A stretch of DNA of 14,260 bases from CAIOSQ01 sp044359885 (GCA_044359885.1 JBIKLI010000079.1:1-14260), one strand, 5' to 3'; positions 6,125 to 13,227 are shown, counted from the stretch's first letter. Notes: a model not told the origin generated them from the letters alone. Translations and numbers: made by a program.

Positions 6125-6943
6125 ATGACAACCGCCGGATTGCTGCTGGTCGGATGCGGAAAGATGGGCAGCGCCATGCTGGCCGGGTGGTGCGCGGCGC
6201 CCGACACGCCACGCCCGATCGCGATCGTCGAGCCGATGCCGGCGCCGGGCGCGGTCCCCGACGGGCAGCCGGACATCATATGCGTCGCGACGCGTGACGC
6301 CCTGCCCCCGGGATTCCGGCCCGAGGTCGTCGTCCTCGCGACCAAGCCCCAGGTCATGGACGGCGTCGTTCCCGGCTATGCCGGCCTCGCAGGCCCGGAG
6401 ACGCTCTTCGTGTCGGTCGCCGCCGGCCGGACGCTGGCCTATTTCGCCCGGCATCTCGGTGCCGGCGCCGCGATCGTGCGCACCATGCCCAACACCCCGG
6501 CCCAGGTCGGCCGCGGGATCACCGTCTGCTGCGCCAACGCCGCCGTCAGCCCTGCGCAGCGCGCGCTCGCCGGCCGGCTCATGGGCGCCGTGGGCGAGGT
6601 CGGCTGGGTCGAGGACGAGGGGCTGATCGACGCGGTCACCGCAGTCTCGGGCAGCGGCCCCGCCTATGCGTTCCTGCTGGCCGAATGCATGGCCGAAGCC
6701 GGACGGGAGGCGGGTCTGCCGGCCGATCTCGCCATGCGCCTCGCCCGCGCGACCGTGGCCGGTGCCGGCGAATTGCTGCATCGCGCCACTGAAAGCGCCG
6801 GACAGCTGCGCCGCAACGTGACTTCGCCCAACGGGACCACGGCCGCCGCGCTGGAGGTACTGATGGCGCCGGACGGGATGCAGCCGCTGATGTCGCGCGC
6901 GGTGGCGGCCGCGGCGCGGCGCTCGCGCGAACTGGCCGGCTGA
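6125..6943 (+). CDS. proC: Pyrroline-5-carboxylate reductase
   Basis: 272 residues, the standard length. This cytoplasmic enzyme carries out the last step of proline biosynthesis, reducing 1-pyrroline-5-carboxylate to L-proline with NAD(P)H. The N-terminal Rossmann motif is 'VGCGKMGSAMLAGW' (9-22). Further family blocks are 'ATKPQVM' (72-78), 'VRTMPNTPAQVGRG' (118-131), 'VTAVSGSGPAYAFL' (171-184) and the P5CR signature 'QLRRNVTSPNGTTAAAL' (227-243). The start is supported by GAGGGA at 6112-6117 ahead of the ATG and by the Rossmann motif beginning within ten residues. It is followed after 7 bases by the YbaK-type gene, an arrangement suggesting one transcript. Confidence 0.97.
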   Translation: MTTAGLLLVGCGKMGSAMLAGWCAAPDTPRPIAIVEPMPAPGAVPDGQPDIICVATRDALPPGFRPEVVVLATKPQVMDGVVPGYAGLAGPETLFVSVAAGRTLAYFARHLGAGAAIVRTMPNTPAQVGRGITVCCANAAVSPAQRALAGRLMGAVGEVGWVEDEGLIDAVTAVSGSGPAYAFLLAECMAEAGREAGLPADLAMRLARATVAGAGELLHRATESAGQLRRNVTSPNGTTAAALEVLMAPDGMQPLMSRAVAAAARRSRELAG

Positions 6944-6950
6944 CCGGCCG

Positions 6951-7430
6951 ATGTCGCGCGCGCCTTCGGTGGATCGCGTCCGGCAGGCGCTGCGCGACGC
7001 CGGGCTCGCCAACGAGATCCTCGAACTCGCCGAGACGACGCGCAGCGCCGCCGAGGCCGCGGCGGCGATCGGCTGCGACGTCGCGCAGATCGCGAAATCG
7101 GTCGTCTTCCGCGGCGGCGGCGGTCGCGCGGTGCTGGTCGTGGCCTCCGGCGTCAACCGCATCGACGAGGCCAAGCTGGCGGCGCTGCTGGGCGAACGGA
7201 TCCTCAAGGCCGACGCCGGGTTCGTGCGCGAACGCACCGGCTTCGCCATCGGCGGCGTGCCGCCGGTCGCCCATGTCACGCCGCCGCATGTCTTCCTCGA
7301 CGACGACCTCTTCGCCTTCGAGCGGGTCTACGCCGCCGCCGGATCGCCCTTCGCGGTCTTCGCCCTGACGCCCGGCGAACTTGCGCGACTGACCGGCGGC
7401 CGCCGGGCCGACATCAGGAAGAACGCATGA
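6951..7430 (+). CDS. YbaK/EbsC-type aminoacyl-tRNA editing domain protein
   Basis: 159 residues forming a single stand-alone YbaK-like editing domain. Key features are 'AAAAIGCDVAQIAKSVVF' (36-53) with the conserved lysine K49, 'LVVASGVNRIDEAKL' (62-76), 'TGFAIGGVPPVAH' (96-108) and 'GSPFAVFALTPGEL' (131-144). Relatives hydrolyse mischarged tRNAs: YbaK removes Cys from tRNA(Pro), and ProXp and EbsC-type paralogues have related activities. Which substrate applies here cannot be decided from sequence by eye. The ATG lies only 7 bases after the proC stop, so proline synthesis and a likely Pro-tRNA proofreading factor are coupled in one operon. A promoter-like site follows it, ahead of the next gene. 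Confidence 0.9.
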   Translation: MSRAPSVDRVRQALRDAGLANEILELAETTRSAAEAAAAIGCDVAQIAKSVVFRGGGGRAVLVVASGVNRIDEAKLAALLGERILKADAGFVRERTGFAIGGVPPVAHVTPPHVFLDDDLFAFERVYAAAGSPFAVFALTPGELARLTGGRRADIRKNA

Positions 7431-7436
7431 CGGCCC

Positions 7437-7464
7437 TTGCCCGCGCTGCCGGTCCCGCTACCCT
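7437..7464 (+). promoter_or_regulatory. Possible promoter for the TetR/COQ9-like gene and phasin
   Basis: TTGCCC (7437-7442) and TACCCT (7459-7464) are separated by 16 bases in the 60-base gap after the ybaK stop. Both are partial consensus matches of the kind seen in GC-rich alphaproteobacteria. The start would lie about 20 bases ahead of the translation start at 7491. Weak evidence. Confidence 0.25.
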
Positions 7465-7480
7465 CGACCGGTGCAGCGAT

Positions 7481-7485
7481 GGAGG
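7481..7485 (+). promoter_or_regulatory. Ribosome-binding site that decides the start of the TetR/COQ9-like gene
   Basis: GGAGG, within GGAGGTAAGG, lies five bases before the ATG at 7491. An earlier in-frame ATG at 7479 overlaps this element, so the later ATG is preferred. Confidence 0.7.
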
Positions 7486-7490
7486 TAAGG

Positions 7491-8135
7491 ATGGCTGAAC
7501 GCAGAGCGAAGCGCGGCACACGGTCGGGCTCGGCCGCCGCACCCGGCGACGCGCCGCCGGACGTCGCGGCAGCCGCGATCGCCGCGGCGATGCGGCTGTT
7601 CGCCGACCAGGGCTGGGCGGGGGTCACGCTGGCCGACATCGCGCGCGCCGCGGATCTTCCCTTCGCCGCGCTGCATGGCGTGTTCACGTCGAAGGCCGCG
7701 GTGCTGCGCGGCTTCCTCGACGGCGTCGACCGCGCCGTGCTGGCGGCGGCGCCCGAAGAGGGCGCCTCGGTGCGCGAGGCGCTGTTCGAACTGATGATGC
7801 GTCGCTTCGACGCGCTGCAGCCGCACCGTGCGGCGCTGCGTCGTCTGGCCGGCGACCTGCCGCGCGATCCGGCGGCGGCCGCCTGCATCGCGTTGCGCGG
7901 CTTGCGTTCGATCGCCGCGATCGCCGAACGCGCGGGGGTGGAGACGGGCGGCCCGCTCGGCGGCCTGCGCGTGAAGGCGCTGGCCGGGCTGCAGGCCTGG
8001 GTCTCGCGGATCTGGCTCGCAGACGACAGCGCCGACATGGCGCGCACGATGAAGGCCCTCGATTCGGGTCTCGCGCGTCTCGAGGCCGTGGCACGGGGTT
8101 TCCCGGGGCCGCGCACCCACCGCGCCGCAGCCTGA
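7491..8135 (+). CDS. TetR-fold protein with COQ9-like C-terminus
   Basis: 214 residues. Residues 25-80 form a TetR-type N-terminal helix-turn-helix: 'AAMRLFADQGWAGVTLADIA' (32-51), then 'AADLPFAALHGVFTSKAAVL' (53-72), where 'LHGVFTSK' stands in for the usual 'LYRHFPSK'. The C-terminal part contains 'LMMRRFDALQPHRAALRRL' (101-119), then 'SIAAIAERAGV' (140-150) and 'RIWLADDSADMARTMKALDSGLARLE' (173-198). That pattern (RFDALQPHR, W-L-x-D-S-x-D-x-A-x-T-M-x-A-L-D) is what I know from COQ9-family proteins, which have a TetR fold but bind ubiquinone-related lipids and not DNA. It could therefore be a transcriptional regulator of the phasin that follows after 40 bases, or a COQ9-type lipid-binding protein. 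The basic N-terminal tail (residues 1-12, RR and KR) favours some nucleic-acid binding but is not decisive. Confidence 0.8.
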   Translation: MAERRAKRGTRSGSAAAPGDAPPDVAAAAIAAAMRLFADQGWAGVTLADIARAADLPFAALHGVFTSKAAVLRGFLDGVDRAVLAAAPEEGASVREALFELMMRRFDALQPHRAALRRLAGDLPRDPAAAACIALRGLRSIAAIAERAGVETGGPLGGLRVKALAGLQAWVSRIWLADDSADMARTMKALDSGLARLEAVARGFPGPRTHRAAA

Positions 8136-8175
8136 CCCGACGCCGACCGCCTCGTTTCGAAAGGACCCGTTCCGC

Positions 8176-8634
8176 ATGGCCAACCCGACCGATCCCTTCG
8201 CCGCCTTCGACCCCCGGAATTTCATGGATCTGGGCAAGATCGGACCGGAGGCGATGCGCCTGCCGGCCGGATTCGACATGTCGGCGATGGTCGAGGCACA
8301 GCGTCGCAACGTCGAGGCGATGACGCGCGCCAACCAGGTCGCGACCGAGGGCATCCAGGCCCTCGCCCAGCGGCATGGCGAGATGCTGCGTCAGGGCCTG
8401 GAGCAGGCCGGTCAGGCGCTGCGCGCCCTGATGGCCGCGGGCAGCCCCGAGGACAAGGCCGCGCGCCAGACCGACCTCGCCCGCGAGGCGCTCGAACGCG
8501 CGACCGCCAATGCGCGCGAACTGGTCGAGATCGCCGCTCGCGCCCAGCAGGAGGCGGGCGACGTGCTCGCCCAGCGTCTCGCGGCCAGCCTCAACGAACT
8601 GAAATCCGCGATCGAAGCAGGACAGAAGCGCTGA
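8176..8634 (+). CDS. Phasin family protein
   Basis: 152 residues, mostly long amphipathic helices. The N-terminus 'DPFAAFDPRNFMDLGKIG' (6-23) is the hydrophobic lead-in typical of phasins, followed by 'VEAQRRNVEAMTRANQVATEGIQ' from residue 39, which is the core phasin motif, and a heptad-like alanine-rich region to residue 148. Phasins coat polyhydroxyalkanoate granules and control their size and number; some also act as chaperones. AAAGGA at 8159-8164 is a ribosome site, 11 bases before the ATG. PHA synthase and depolymerase genes are not in the window. The adjacent upstream TetR-fold gene may regulate it, as PHA-responsive repressors often neighbour phasin genes, but this is inference. Confidence 0.88.
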   Translation: MANPTDPFAAFDPRNFMDLGKIGPEAMRLPAGFDMSAMVEAQRRNVEAMTRANQVATEGIQALAQRHGEMLRQGLEQAGQALRALMAAGSPEDKAARQTDLAREALERATANARELVEIAARAQQEAGDVLAQRLAASLNELKSAIEAGQKR

Positions 8635-8662
8635 GCGAAGGCCGAGCCGCGCCGGGGGCGAC

Positions 8663-8998
8663 ATGACGATCAGCTACGACGACTTCGCGAAGGTCGACAT
8701 CCGCGTCGGCACCATCGTCGAGGCCGAGACCTTTCCGCAGGCGCGCAAGCCCGCCTACAGGCTGAGGATCGATTTCGGCCCGGAGATCGGGGTGAAGCGA
8801 AGCTCAGCCCAGCTCACCGTGCATTACGATCCCTCGACGCTGCGCGGACGCCAGATCGCCGCGGTGATCAATTTCCCGCCGCGGCAGATCGGCCCGTTCA
8901 TGTCCGAAGTCCTCGTGCTCGGCTTCCCCGATCCGGACGGGGCGGTGGTGCTGATCGGGCCCGAGCGCGCGGTGCCGGACGGCGGGAAGCTGTTCTGA
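8663..8998 (+). CDS. csaA: CsaA-type tRNA-binding protein
   Basis: 111 residues forming one OB-fold tRNA-binding domain. The N-terminus 'YDDFAKVDIRVGTIVEAE' (5-22) and the C-terminal 'INFPPRQIGPFMSEVLVLGF' (69-88) are strongly characteristic of CsaA, which is a homodimer related to Trbp111 and to the C-terminal domain of MetRS. Bacillus CsaA was described as a secretion-related chaperone; structural work supports tRNA binding. Its exact role in alphaproteobacteria is unknown. The ATG at 8663 is preceded by CGGGGGCGAC, giving a purine-rich ribosome site. It ends 15 bases from the convergent histidine kinase stop. Confidence 0.93.
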   Translation: MTISYDDFAKVDIRVGTIVEAETFPQARKPAYRLRIDFGPEIGVKRSSAQLTVHYDPSTLRGRQIAAVINFPPRQIGPFMSEVLVLGFPDPDGAVVLIGPERAVPDGGKLF

Positions 8999-9017
8999 CG
9001 GCCCGGCGGGCGATCAG
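8995..9017. terminator. Small two-way stem-loop between convergent csaA and kinase genes
   Basis: CTGA (8995-8998) pairs with TCAG (9014-9017), with an inner GCCC (9001-9004) and GGGC (9008-9011) around a GGC loop. The two stop codons lie in the two outer arms. The stem is short, has two mismatches and lacks T-runs, so a two-way terminator function is only possible. Confidence 0.25.
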
Positions 9018-10327
9018 ACCGGCAGCTTGATCCGCACCCGCAGGCCGCCGAGGGGCGAATCCTCCAGCCAGATGTCGCCGCCATGCGCGCGCACCACGTC
9101 GCGCGCGATGGTCAGCCCCAGGCCGACCCCGCCGGTCGAGGAATTGCGCGACGAATCGAGCCGGAAGAACGGCTTGAAGACGTCCTCGCGCGAGGCGGAC
9201 GGAATGCCGGGACCGTCGTCGTCGATCAGGATCTTGATCGACCGCTCCCGGCGCTTGGCGCGCAGTTCGATGCGCGCGCCGTGGCGGGTCGCGTTGGCGA
9301 GCAGGTTGCGGATCGATCGCCGGATCGCCTGGGGCCGCAGCGAGACCGCCAGATCTCCCTCGGTGACGAGACGGACCGGATGGCCCTCGCGCTGCTCGTC
9401 GGCGACCAGGTCCGCGAGCAGACGGCCGAGATCGGTCGGCGCCGGCTGCTCCTCGCCGTCGCCGCGCACGAAGGCCAGATAGCTCTCGACCATCCGCTCC
9501 ATGTCGGCGACGTCGGCGCGCAGACCGGCGACCGACGGGCTCTCGTCGAGCAGGGCCAGTTCCAGCTTCATGCGCGTCAGCGGCGTGCGCAGATCGTGGC
9601 TGATTCCGGCCAGCATCTCGGTGCGCTGGAGCAGGAACCGGCGAAGGCGCTCGCGCATCACCACGAAGGCGGCACCTGCCTGCCTGACTTCGCTGGCCCC
9701 CGAAGGCCTGTAGCCCTCGATGTCGCCGCCCTTGCCGAAGGCTTCCGAGACCGCCGCCAGCTCGCGGATCGGCTTCACCTGGTTGCGCATGAACAGCGAG
9801 GCGATGGTAAGGAAGACGATCGACGAACCGATCATCCACAGGATCATCACCGAGGCATGGGTGGTGAAGACGCGCGCGCGCGGGAAGCGTATGTCCATCA
9901 CGCCGTCGTCGAGCTGGATCCGCACCAGCACGTCGCGCGGCTGGCCCCAGACGTCGATCTCGAAGGGCCGGCGGATGCGCTCGCGTATCGCGTCGACGAG
10001 ATGATATTCGAGGATGCCGCTTCCGTCGCCCAGGACCGGCGCCGCGACCGCCGCGCCGGGCCGGATCTCGATGGCGAGCCCCAGGCCGAGCGCGTGGCCG
10101 AACAGGTCCGCCCGCAGCCGGGGATCCTCGCCGAACCGGAGCATGCCGATCGTCATCGCGATCTCGCCCGCGACGGCATGGGTCAGGCGCCGCGTCACCG
10201 TCTCCCAGACGCGGTCGTAGAACACGAAGATCGCGATCGCCTGGACCAGGATCAGCGGCAGCACCGTGATCACGACGGCCCGCGCGAACAGGGTACGCGG
10301 CATCAGCGGCTTGAGCAGCGAGGCCAT
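9014..10327 (-). CDS. EnvZ-like sensor histidine kinase
   Basis: 437 residues. A first membrane helix (about 17-37) and a second (about 157-180) bracket a periplasmic region of roughly 119 residues with no recognisable sensor fold. HAMP follows (about 180-235), beginning 'RNQVKPIRELAAVSEAFGKG'. The dimerisation/phosphoacceptor motif is 'GISHDLRTPLTRMKLELAL' with H244. The ATPase domain has the N-box 'RNLLANATRHG' (340-350, N345), the G1-box 'DDDGPGIP' (369-376), the F-box 'FKPFFRLD' (384-391) and the G2 region 'GGVGLGLTIARDVVRAHGG' (399-417). The ATG lies two bases after the regulator's stop, so the pair is co-translated. The overall architecture matches EnvZ; the stimulus and regulon are unknown. 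Confidence 0.93.
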   Translation of the reverse strand: MASLLKPLMPRTLFARAVVITVLPLILVQAIAIFVFYDRVWETVTRRLTHAVAGEIAMTIGMLRFGEDPRLRADLFGHALGLGLAIEIRPGAAVAAPVLGDGSGILEYHLVDAIRERIRRPFEIDVWGQPRDVLVRIQLDDGVMDIRFPRARVFTTHASVMILWMIGSSIVFLTIASLFMRNQVKPIRELAAVSEAFGKGGDIEGYRPSGASEVRQAGAAFVVMRERLRRFLLQRTEMLAGISHDLRTPLTRMKLELALLDESPSVAGLRADVADMERMVESYLAFVRGDGEEQPAPTDLGRLLADLVADEQREGHPVRLVTEGDLAVSLRPQAIRRSIRNLLANATRHGARIELRAKRRERSIKILIDDDGPGIPSASREDVFKPFFRLDSSRNSSTGGVGLGLTIARDVVRAHGGDIWLEDSPLGGLRVRIKLPV

Positions 10328-10329
10328 GA

Positions 10330-11049
10330 TCAGTCCGTCCGCAGGATGTAGCCGGCGCCGCGAACGGTCTGCAGCCAGCGCGGATTGCGGGGATCCTCCT
10401 CGATCTTGCGCCGCAGCCGCGTGACCTGGACGTCGATGGTGCGCTCGCCGCCGTCGACGCGCGCGCGCGCGACCAGTTCCTCGCGCGAGACCGCGGCGTC
10501 GGCGTGCTCGGCCAGCACGCGCAGCAGCGCCGCCTCGGCGGTGGTCAGGCGGACCGGCACGCCGTCGCGCAGCAGTTCCTCGCGCGCCGGCACGAAGCGG
10601 AACGGGCCAAAGGCGACCTGCGCCGTCGCGACCGGCGGCGGCGGCGCCCGACGCAGGATGGCGCGCACGCGCAGCAGCAATTCGTCGGGTTCGAAGGGCT
10701 TGACGAGGTAGTCGTCGGCGCCGGCGCTCAGCCCGGCGATGCGGTCGGCGGCCTCGGCGCGCGCGGTCAGCAGCAGCACGGGGAGCGCGCCGGTCGCCCG
10801 CAGATGACGGGTCAGGTCGAGCCCGGACTCGCCCGGCATCATCACGTCGATCACCGCCAGGTCGAAGGCGAAGGACGCGAGCCTGGCGCGCGCCTCGACC
10901 GCGTCGGCGGCGGTGGTCACGGTGAAGCCGTTGCGCCCCAGGAACTGGCGCAAGAGGTCGCGCAGCCGCGCGTCGTCGTCGACGACGAGGATATGCGGCG
11001 AGGCATCGCTCGCCGCCGGGCCGCCGGATCGGGTCGTAGGCTGAAGCAT
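10330..11049 (-). CDS. OmpR-family response regulator
   Basis: 239 residues. The receiver domain (about 18-135) has the acidic pair D24/D25, phosphoacceptor D68 in 'AVIDVMMPG', T95 and K117 in 'DDYLVKPF'. A proline-rich linker (135-140) leads to a winged-helix DNA-binding domain (about 145-237) with 'LTTAEAALLRVLAEH', 'VSREELVARA', 'ERTIDVQVTRLRRKIE' and 'IQ/TVRGAGYIL'-type ending. The ATG at 11049 is chosen because an AGGA lies 8 bases ahead, and the sequence upstream is low-complexity and lacks family similarity. It is transcribed ahead of its kinase partner. The target genes cannot be read from the window; OmpR/EnvZ-like naming reflects similarity only. Confidence 0.93.
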   Translation of the reverse strand: MLQPTTRSGGPAASDASPHILVVDDDARLRDLLRQFLGRNGFTVTTAADAVEARARLASFAFDLAVIDVMMPGESGLDLTRHLRATGALPVLLLTARAEAADRIAGLSAGADDYLVKPFEPDELLLRVRAILRRAPPPPVATAQVAFGPFRFVPAREELLRDGVPVRLTTAEAALLRVLAEHADAAVSREELVARARVDGGERTIDVQVTRLRRKIEEDPRNPRWLQTVRGAGYILRTD

Positions 11050-11224
11050 CGGCGCAATCCTGGACGCAACCGCGTGTCGCGAATATGGCGCGGTCCGTCC
11101 CCATGTATCGCGCGCGGCGCCCGTGCCGCGCAATGGTCGCCGGGATCGGCGCGACCGGGAAGACAGACCGAGGGGCGCGCCCCTCCCGGTACCGCCCCGC
11201 CCCCGAGGGGCGAGCGCGCGCCCG
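11050..11224 (-). promoter_or_regulatory. GC-rich gap holding the regulator promoter region
   Basis: The 175 bases between the moaE stop and the response regulator start hold two strong hairpins near the moaE end (listed separately) and, nearer the regulator, a less GC-rich patch. On the minus strand CATATT (about 11086-11081) could be a -10 element, but the -35 match 16 bases upstream (GATACA) is poor. No coding region is supported. Confidence 0.3.
11170..11212 (-). terminator. Tandem GC hairpins after moaE, probable terminator of the pgsA-mob-moe-moa operon
   Basis: Two stems follow the moaE stop: CGCCCC (11198-11203) with GGGGCG (11207-11212) around a 3-base loop, and the perfect 16-base palindrome GAGGGGCGCGCCCCTC (11170-11185). 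On the minus strand the second is followed by GGTCTGTCTT, which is only modestly T-rich. The position between two unrelated operons supports termination. Confidence 0.45.
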
Positions 11225-11713
11225 CTACCGCTCCCAGCGCGCCGCAGCCGCGTCGTCGCTGGCCCGCGCTTCGACCCAGCGCTCGCCGCCGTCGGTCGCC
11301 TCCAGCTTCCAGAACGGCGCCCGGGTCTTGAGGAAATCGATCAGGAAGGCGCAGGCGTCGAACGCCGCCTGGCGATGCGCGGAGGCGGCGGCGCACAGCA
11401 CGATCCGGTCGCCCGGCTCCAGCCGGCCGTAGCGATGGACGATCAGCGTCGCCGCCAGCGGCCAGCGCGCATGCGCCTCCGCGGAGATGCGTTCCAGCTC
11501 GCGCTCCGTCATCCCCGGGAAATGCTCGAGCGTCATCGCGCCGACCCTGTCGCCGCCATGGATGTCGCGCACCAGGCCGAGGAAGCTGGTCACGCCGCCG
11601 ATCGACGGCCGGCCCCGGGTCAGCGCCGCCAGTTCCGCACCGACGTCGAAATCCTCGCGCTGGACCCGCACCAGCGCCTCGGGCGTCGTCGCCGACGGAT
11701 CGCGCGCCGTCAC
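11225..11713 (-). CDS. moaE: Molybdopterin synthase catalytic (large) subunit MoaE
   Basis: 162 residues. MoaE pairs with thiocarboxylated MoaD to insert two sulfurs into cyclic pyranopterin monophosphate, producing molybdopterin. Family landmarks are 'GGVTSFLGLVRD' (39-50), 'LEHFPGM' (62-68), 'HRYGRLEPGDRIVLCAAAS' (93-111), 'AHR' (112-114) and the active-site segment 'FLKTRAPFWKLE' with lysines K129 and K136. The start is a GTG at 11713, four bases after the moaD stop, with GGGGGCTGAGG upstream inside moaD. The C-terminal 'WVEARASDD' is close to the usual end. Translational linkage with moaD fits the 1:1 heterotetramer. Confidence 0.95.
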   Translation of the reverse strand: MTARDPSATTPEALVRVQREDFDVGAELAALTRGRPSIGGVTSFLGLVRDIHGGDRVGAMTLEHFPGMTERELERISAEAHARWPLAATLIVHRYGRLEPGDRIVLCAAASAHRQAAFDACAFLIDFLKTRAPFWKLEATDGGERWVEARASDDAAAARWER

Positions 11714-11717
11714 GGCC

Positions 11718-11969
11718 TCAGCCCCCGGTGACCGGCGGGAACAGCGCGACCTCGTCGCCGTCGGCCACCGGATGGTCGAGCTTCACATAGGTCTGGTTCA
11801 CCGCCACCCGGATGACGGCCTCGTCGGCCAGCGCCGCGGCATGGCCCGGCGAACGCCGCCGCAGCCAGTCGAGCAGCCCGCGCACGTCGCGTATCTCCGG
11901 CGGCAGGGTCAGGTGCTCCTCGGCCGTGCCCACGCGGGTGCGGAACCAGGCGAACCACAGGATCTTCAT
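11718..11969 (-). CDS. moaD: Molybdopterin synthase sulfur carrier subunit MoaD
   Basis: 83-residue ubiquitin-like sulfur carrier. It ends in the essential diglycine ('FPPVTGG'), whose last glycine is adenylated and thiocarboxylated before sulfur transfer within MoaE. The start 'MKILWFAWFRTRVG' and the internal 'VAVNQTYVKLDHPVADGDEVALFPPV' are typical. The ATG at 11969 is one base from the moeA stop, so expression is coupled; the longer open frame to 12026 only reads back into moeA. MoeB, the activating enzyme, is not in this window. Confidence 0.95.
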   Translation of the reverse strand: MKILWFAWFRTRVGTAEEHLTLPPEIRDVRGLLDWLRRRSPGHAAALADEAVIRVAVNQTYVKLDHPVADGDEVALFPPVTGG

Positions 11970-11970
11970 C

Positions 11971-13227
11971 TCATGCCGCCAATTCGCTGAAGGGGAGGAA
12001 GTCGACCATCGCGCCCGGCTCGACATCCGTCAGGTCCTCGGGCAGTTCGACCAGGCCGTCGCTTTCGACCAGCGAGGTGAGGATTCCCGCTCCGTCGCGC
12101 GGAAAGCGGCGCGCCACGGGATGTCCGTCCGGCCCCGCCTCCAGCCGTGCGCGCAGCCATTCGCGCCGGCCGTGCTTCTTGCGCAGACCGTCGGCGCTGC
12201 GGACCTTGAAGGCGAGCGGCGGCCGCGGCGCCGCGCCGGCCAGTCCCAGCAGCAGCGGCCGCGCGAAGCGCATGCAGGTGACCATCATCGCCACCGGGTT
12301 TCCGGGCAGGCCGACGAACGCCTTGCCCTCGACCTGGCCCAGCGCCACCGGCCGGCCGGGCCGGATGGCGAGCCGCCAGAAATGCAGCGCGCCGATCCCC
12401 GCCAGCGCCGCGCGCAGATGGTCCTCCTCCCCGGTGGACATGCCGCCCGACGTCACGACCGCGTCCGCCGCCGCCGCTGCCGCCTGCAACGCCTCGCGCA
12501 CCGCTTCGCGCCGGTCGGGGACGATCCCCAGATCGACGACCGCGCAGCCATATTGCTCGAGCAGCGCCGCCAGCGCGAAGCGGTTGGCATCGTAGACCTT
12601 TCCGGGCGGCACCGGCGCGCCGGGCTCGACCAGTTCGTCGCCCGACGAGAACACCGCCACGCTCAGCTGCCGCCGCACGGTCAGGCCGGTGACGCCGACC
12701 GAGGCCGCGAGGCCGATATCCTGCGCGCGCAGCCGCATGCCCGCGCGCAGGATGACGCTGCCCGCAGCGACGTCTTCGCCCCGTCGGCGACGATTCGCGC
12801 CGCGCCTGATGCCGGGCGGCAGGACCACGACGCCGCCGTCCTCGCGCGCATCCTCCTGCATGAAGACCGTGTCCACGTCCGCCGGCATCGGGGCGCCGGT
12901 GAAGATGCGTACGGCGGCCCCGGCGGCGGGGAGGCCGTCGAGCGCATGCCCGGCGGCCACCCGCGCGACGACCGGCAGCCGGGTGTCGCCCGCCTGCGCC
13001 AGATCGGCGAAGGCCACCGCGTAGCCGTCGACCGCGGCGTTGTCGTGCGGGGGCACGTCGCGCGTCGCGATCAGATCCTCGGCCAGGATGCGCCCGCGGC
13101 AGGCGCGCAGCGACAGACGCTCGGTACCGGCGACGCACACGATCCGCCCGGCAAGAATGGCGAGCGCGGCGTCGGCGCGCATCAGCTCGCCGCCGAAGGC
13201 GAAGCAGTCGTCCGACAGCTGGGCCAT
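11971..13227 (-). CDS. moeA: Molybdopterin molybdotransferase MoeA
   Basis: 418 residues, normal length. MoeA ligates molybdate to adenylylated molybdopterin to give active Moco. Conserved blocks are 'VPPHDNAAVDGYAV' (58-71), 'GAPMPADVDTVFMQED' (111-126), 'RRGANRRRRGEDV' (141-153), 'SVAVFSSGDELVEPG' (189-203), 'DANRFAL' (213-219), 'VTSGGMSTGEEDHL' (258-271), 'RPGRPVALG' (289-297) and 'FVGLPGNPVAMMVT' (304-317). The ATG at 13227 lies 11 bases after the mobB stop; the 12 residues upstream in frame overlap mobB and are not family-like. The partner adenylylating domain (MogA) is not present here. Confidence 0.96.
   Translation of the reverse strand: MAQLSDDCFAFGGELMRADAALAILAGRIVCVAGTERLSLRACRGRILAEDLIATRDVPPHDNAAVDGYAVAFADLAQAGDTRLPVVARVAAGHALDGLPAAGAAVRIFTGAPMPADVDTVFMQEDAREDGGVVVLPPGIRRGANRRRRGEDVAAGSVILRAGMRLRAQDIGLAASVGVTGLTVRRQLSVAVFSSGDELVEPGAPVPPGKVYDANRFALAALLEQYGCAVVDLGIVPDRREAVREALQAAAAAADAVVTSGGMSTGEEDHLRAALAGIGALHFWRLAIRPGRPVALGQVEGKAFVGLPGNPVAMMVTCMRFARPLLLGLAGAAPRPPLAFKVRSADGLRKKHGRREWLRARLEAGPDGHPVARRFPRDGAGILTSLVESDGLVELPEDLTDVEPGAMVDFLPFSELAA

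Noticed and set aside
9083..10351. 422-residue plus-strand frame opposite the histidine kinase
   Set aside because: Mirror frame of a kinase with every catalytic motif; the composition (D, R, H, Q) is typical of antisense frames in GC-rich genomes.
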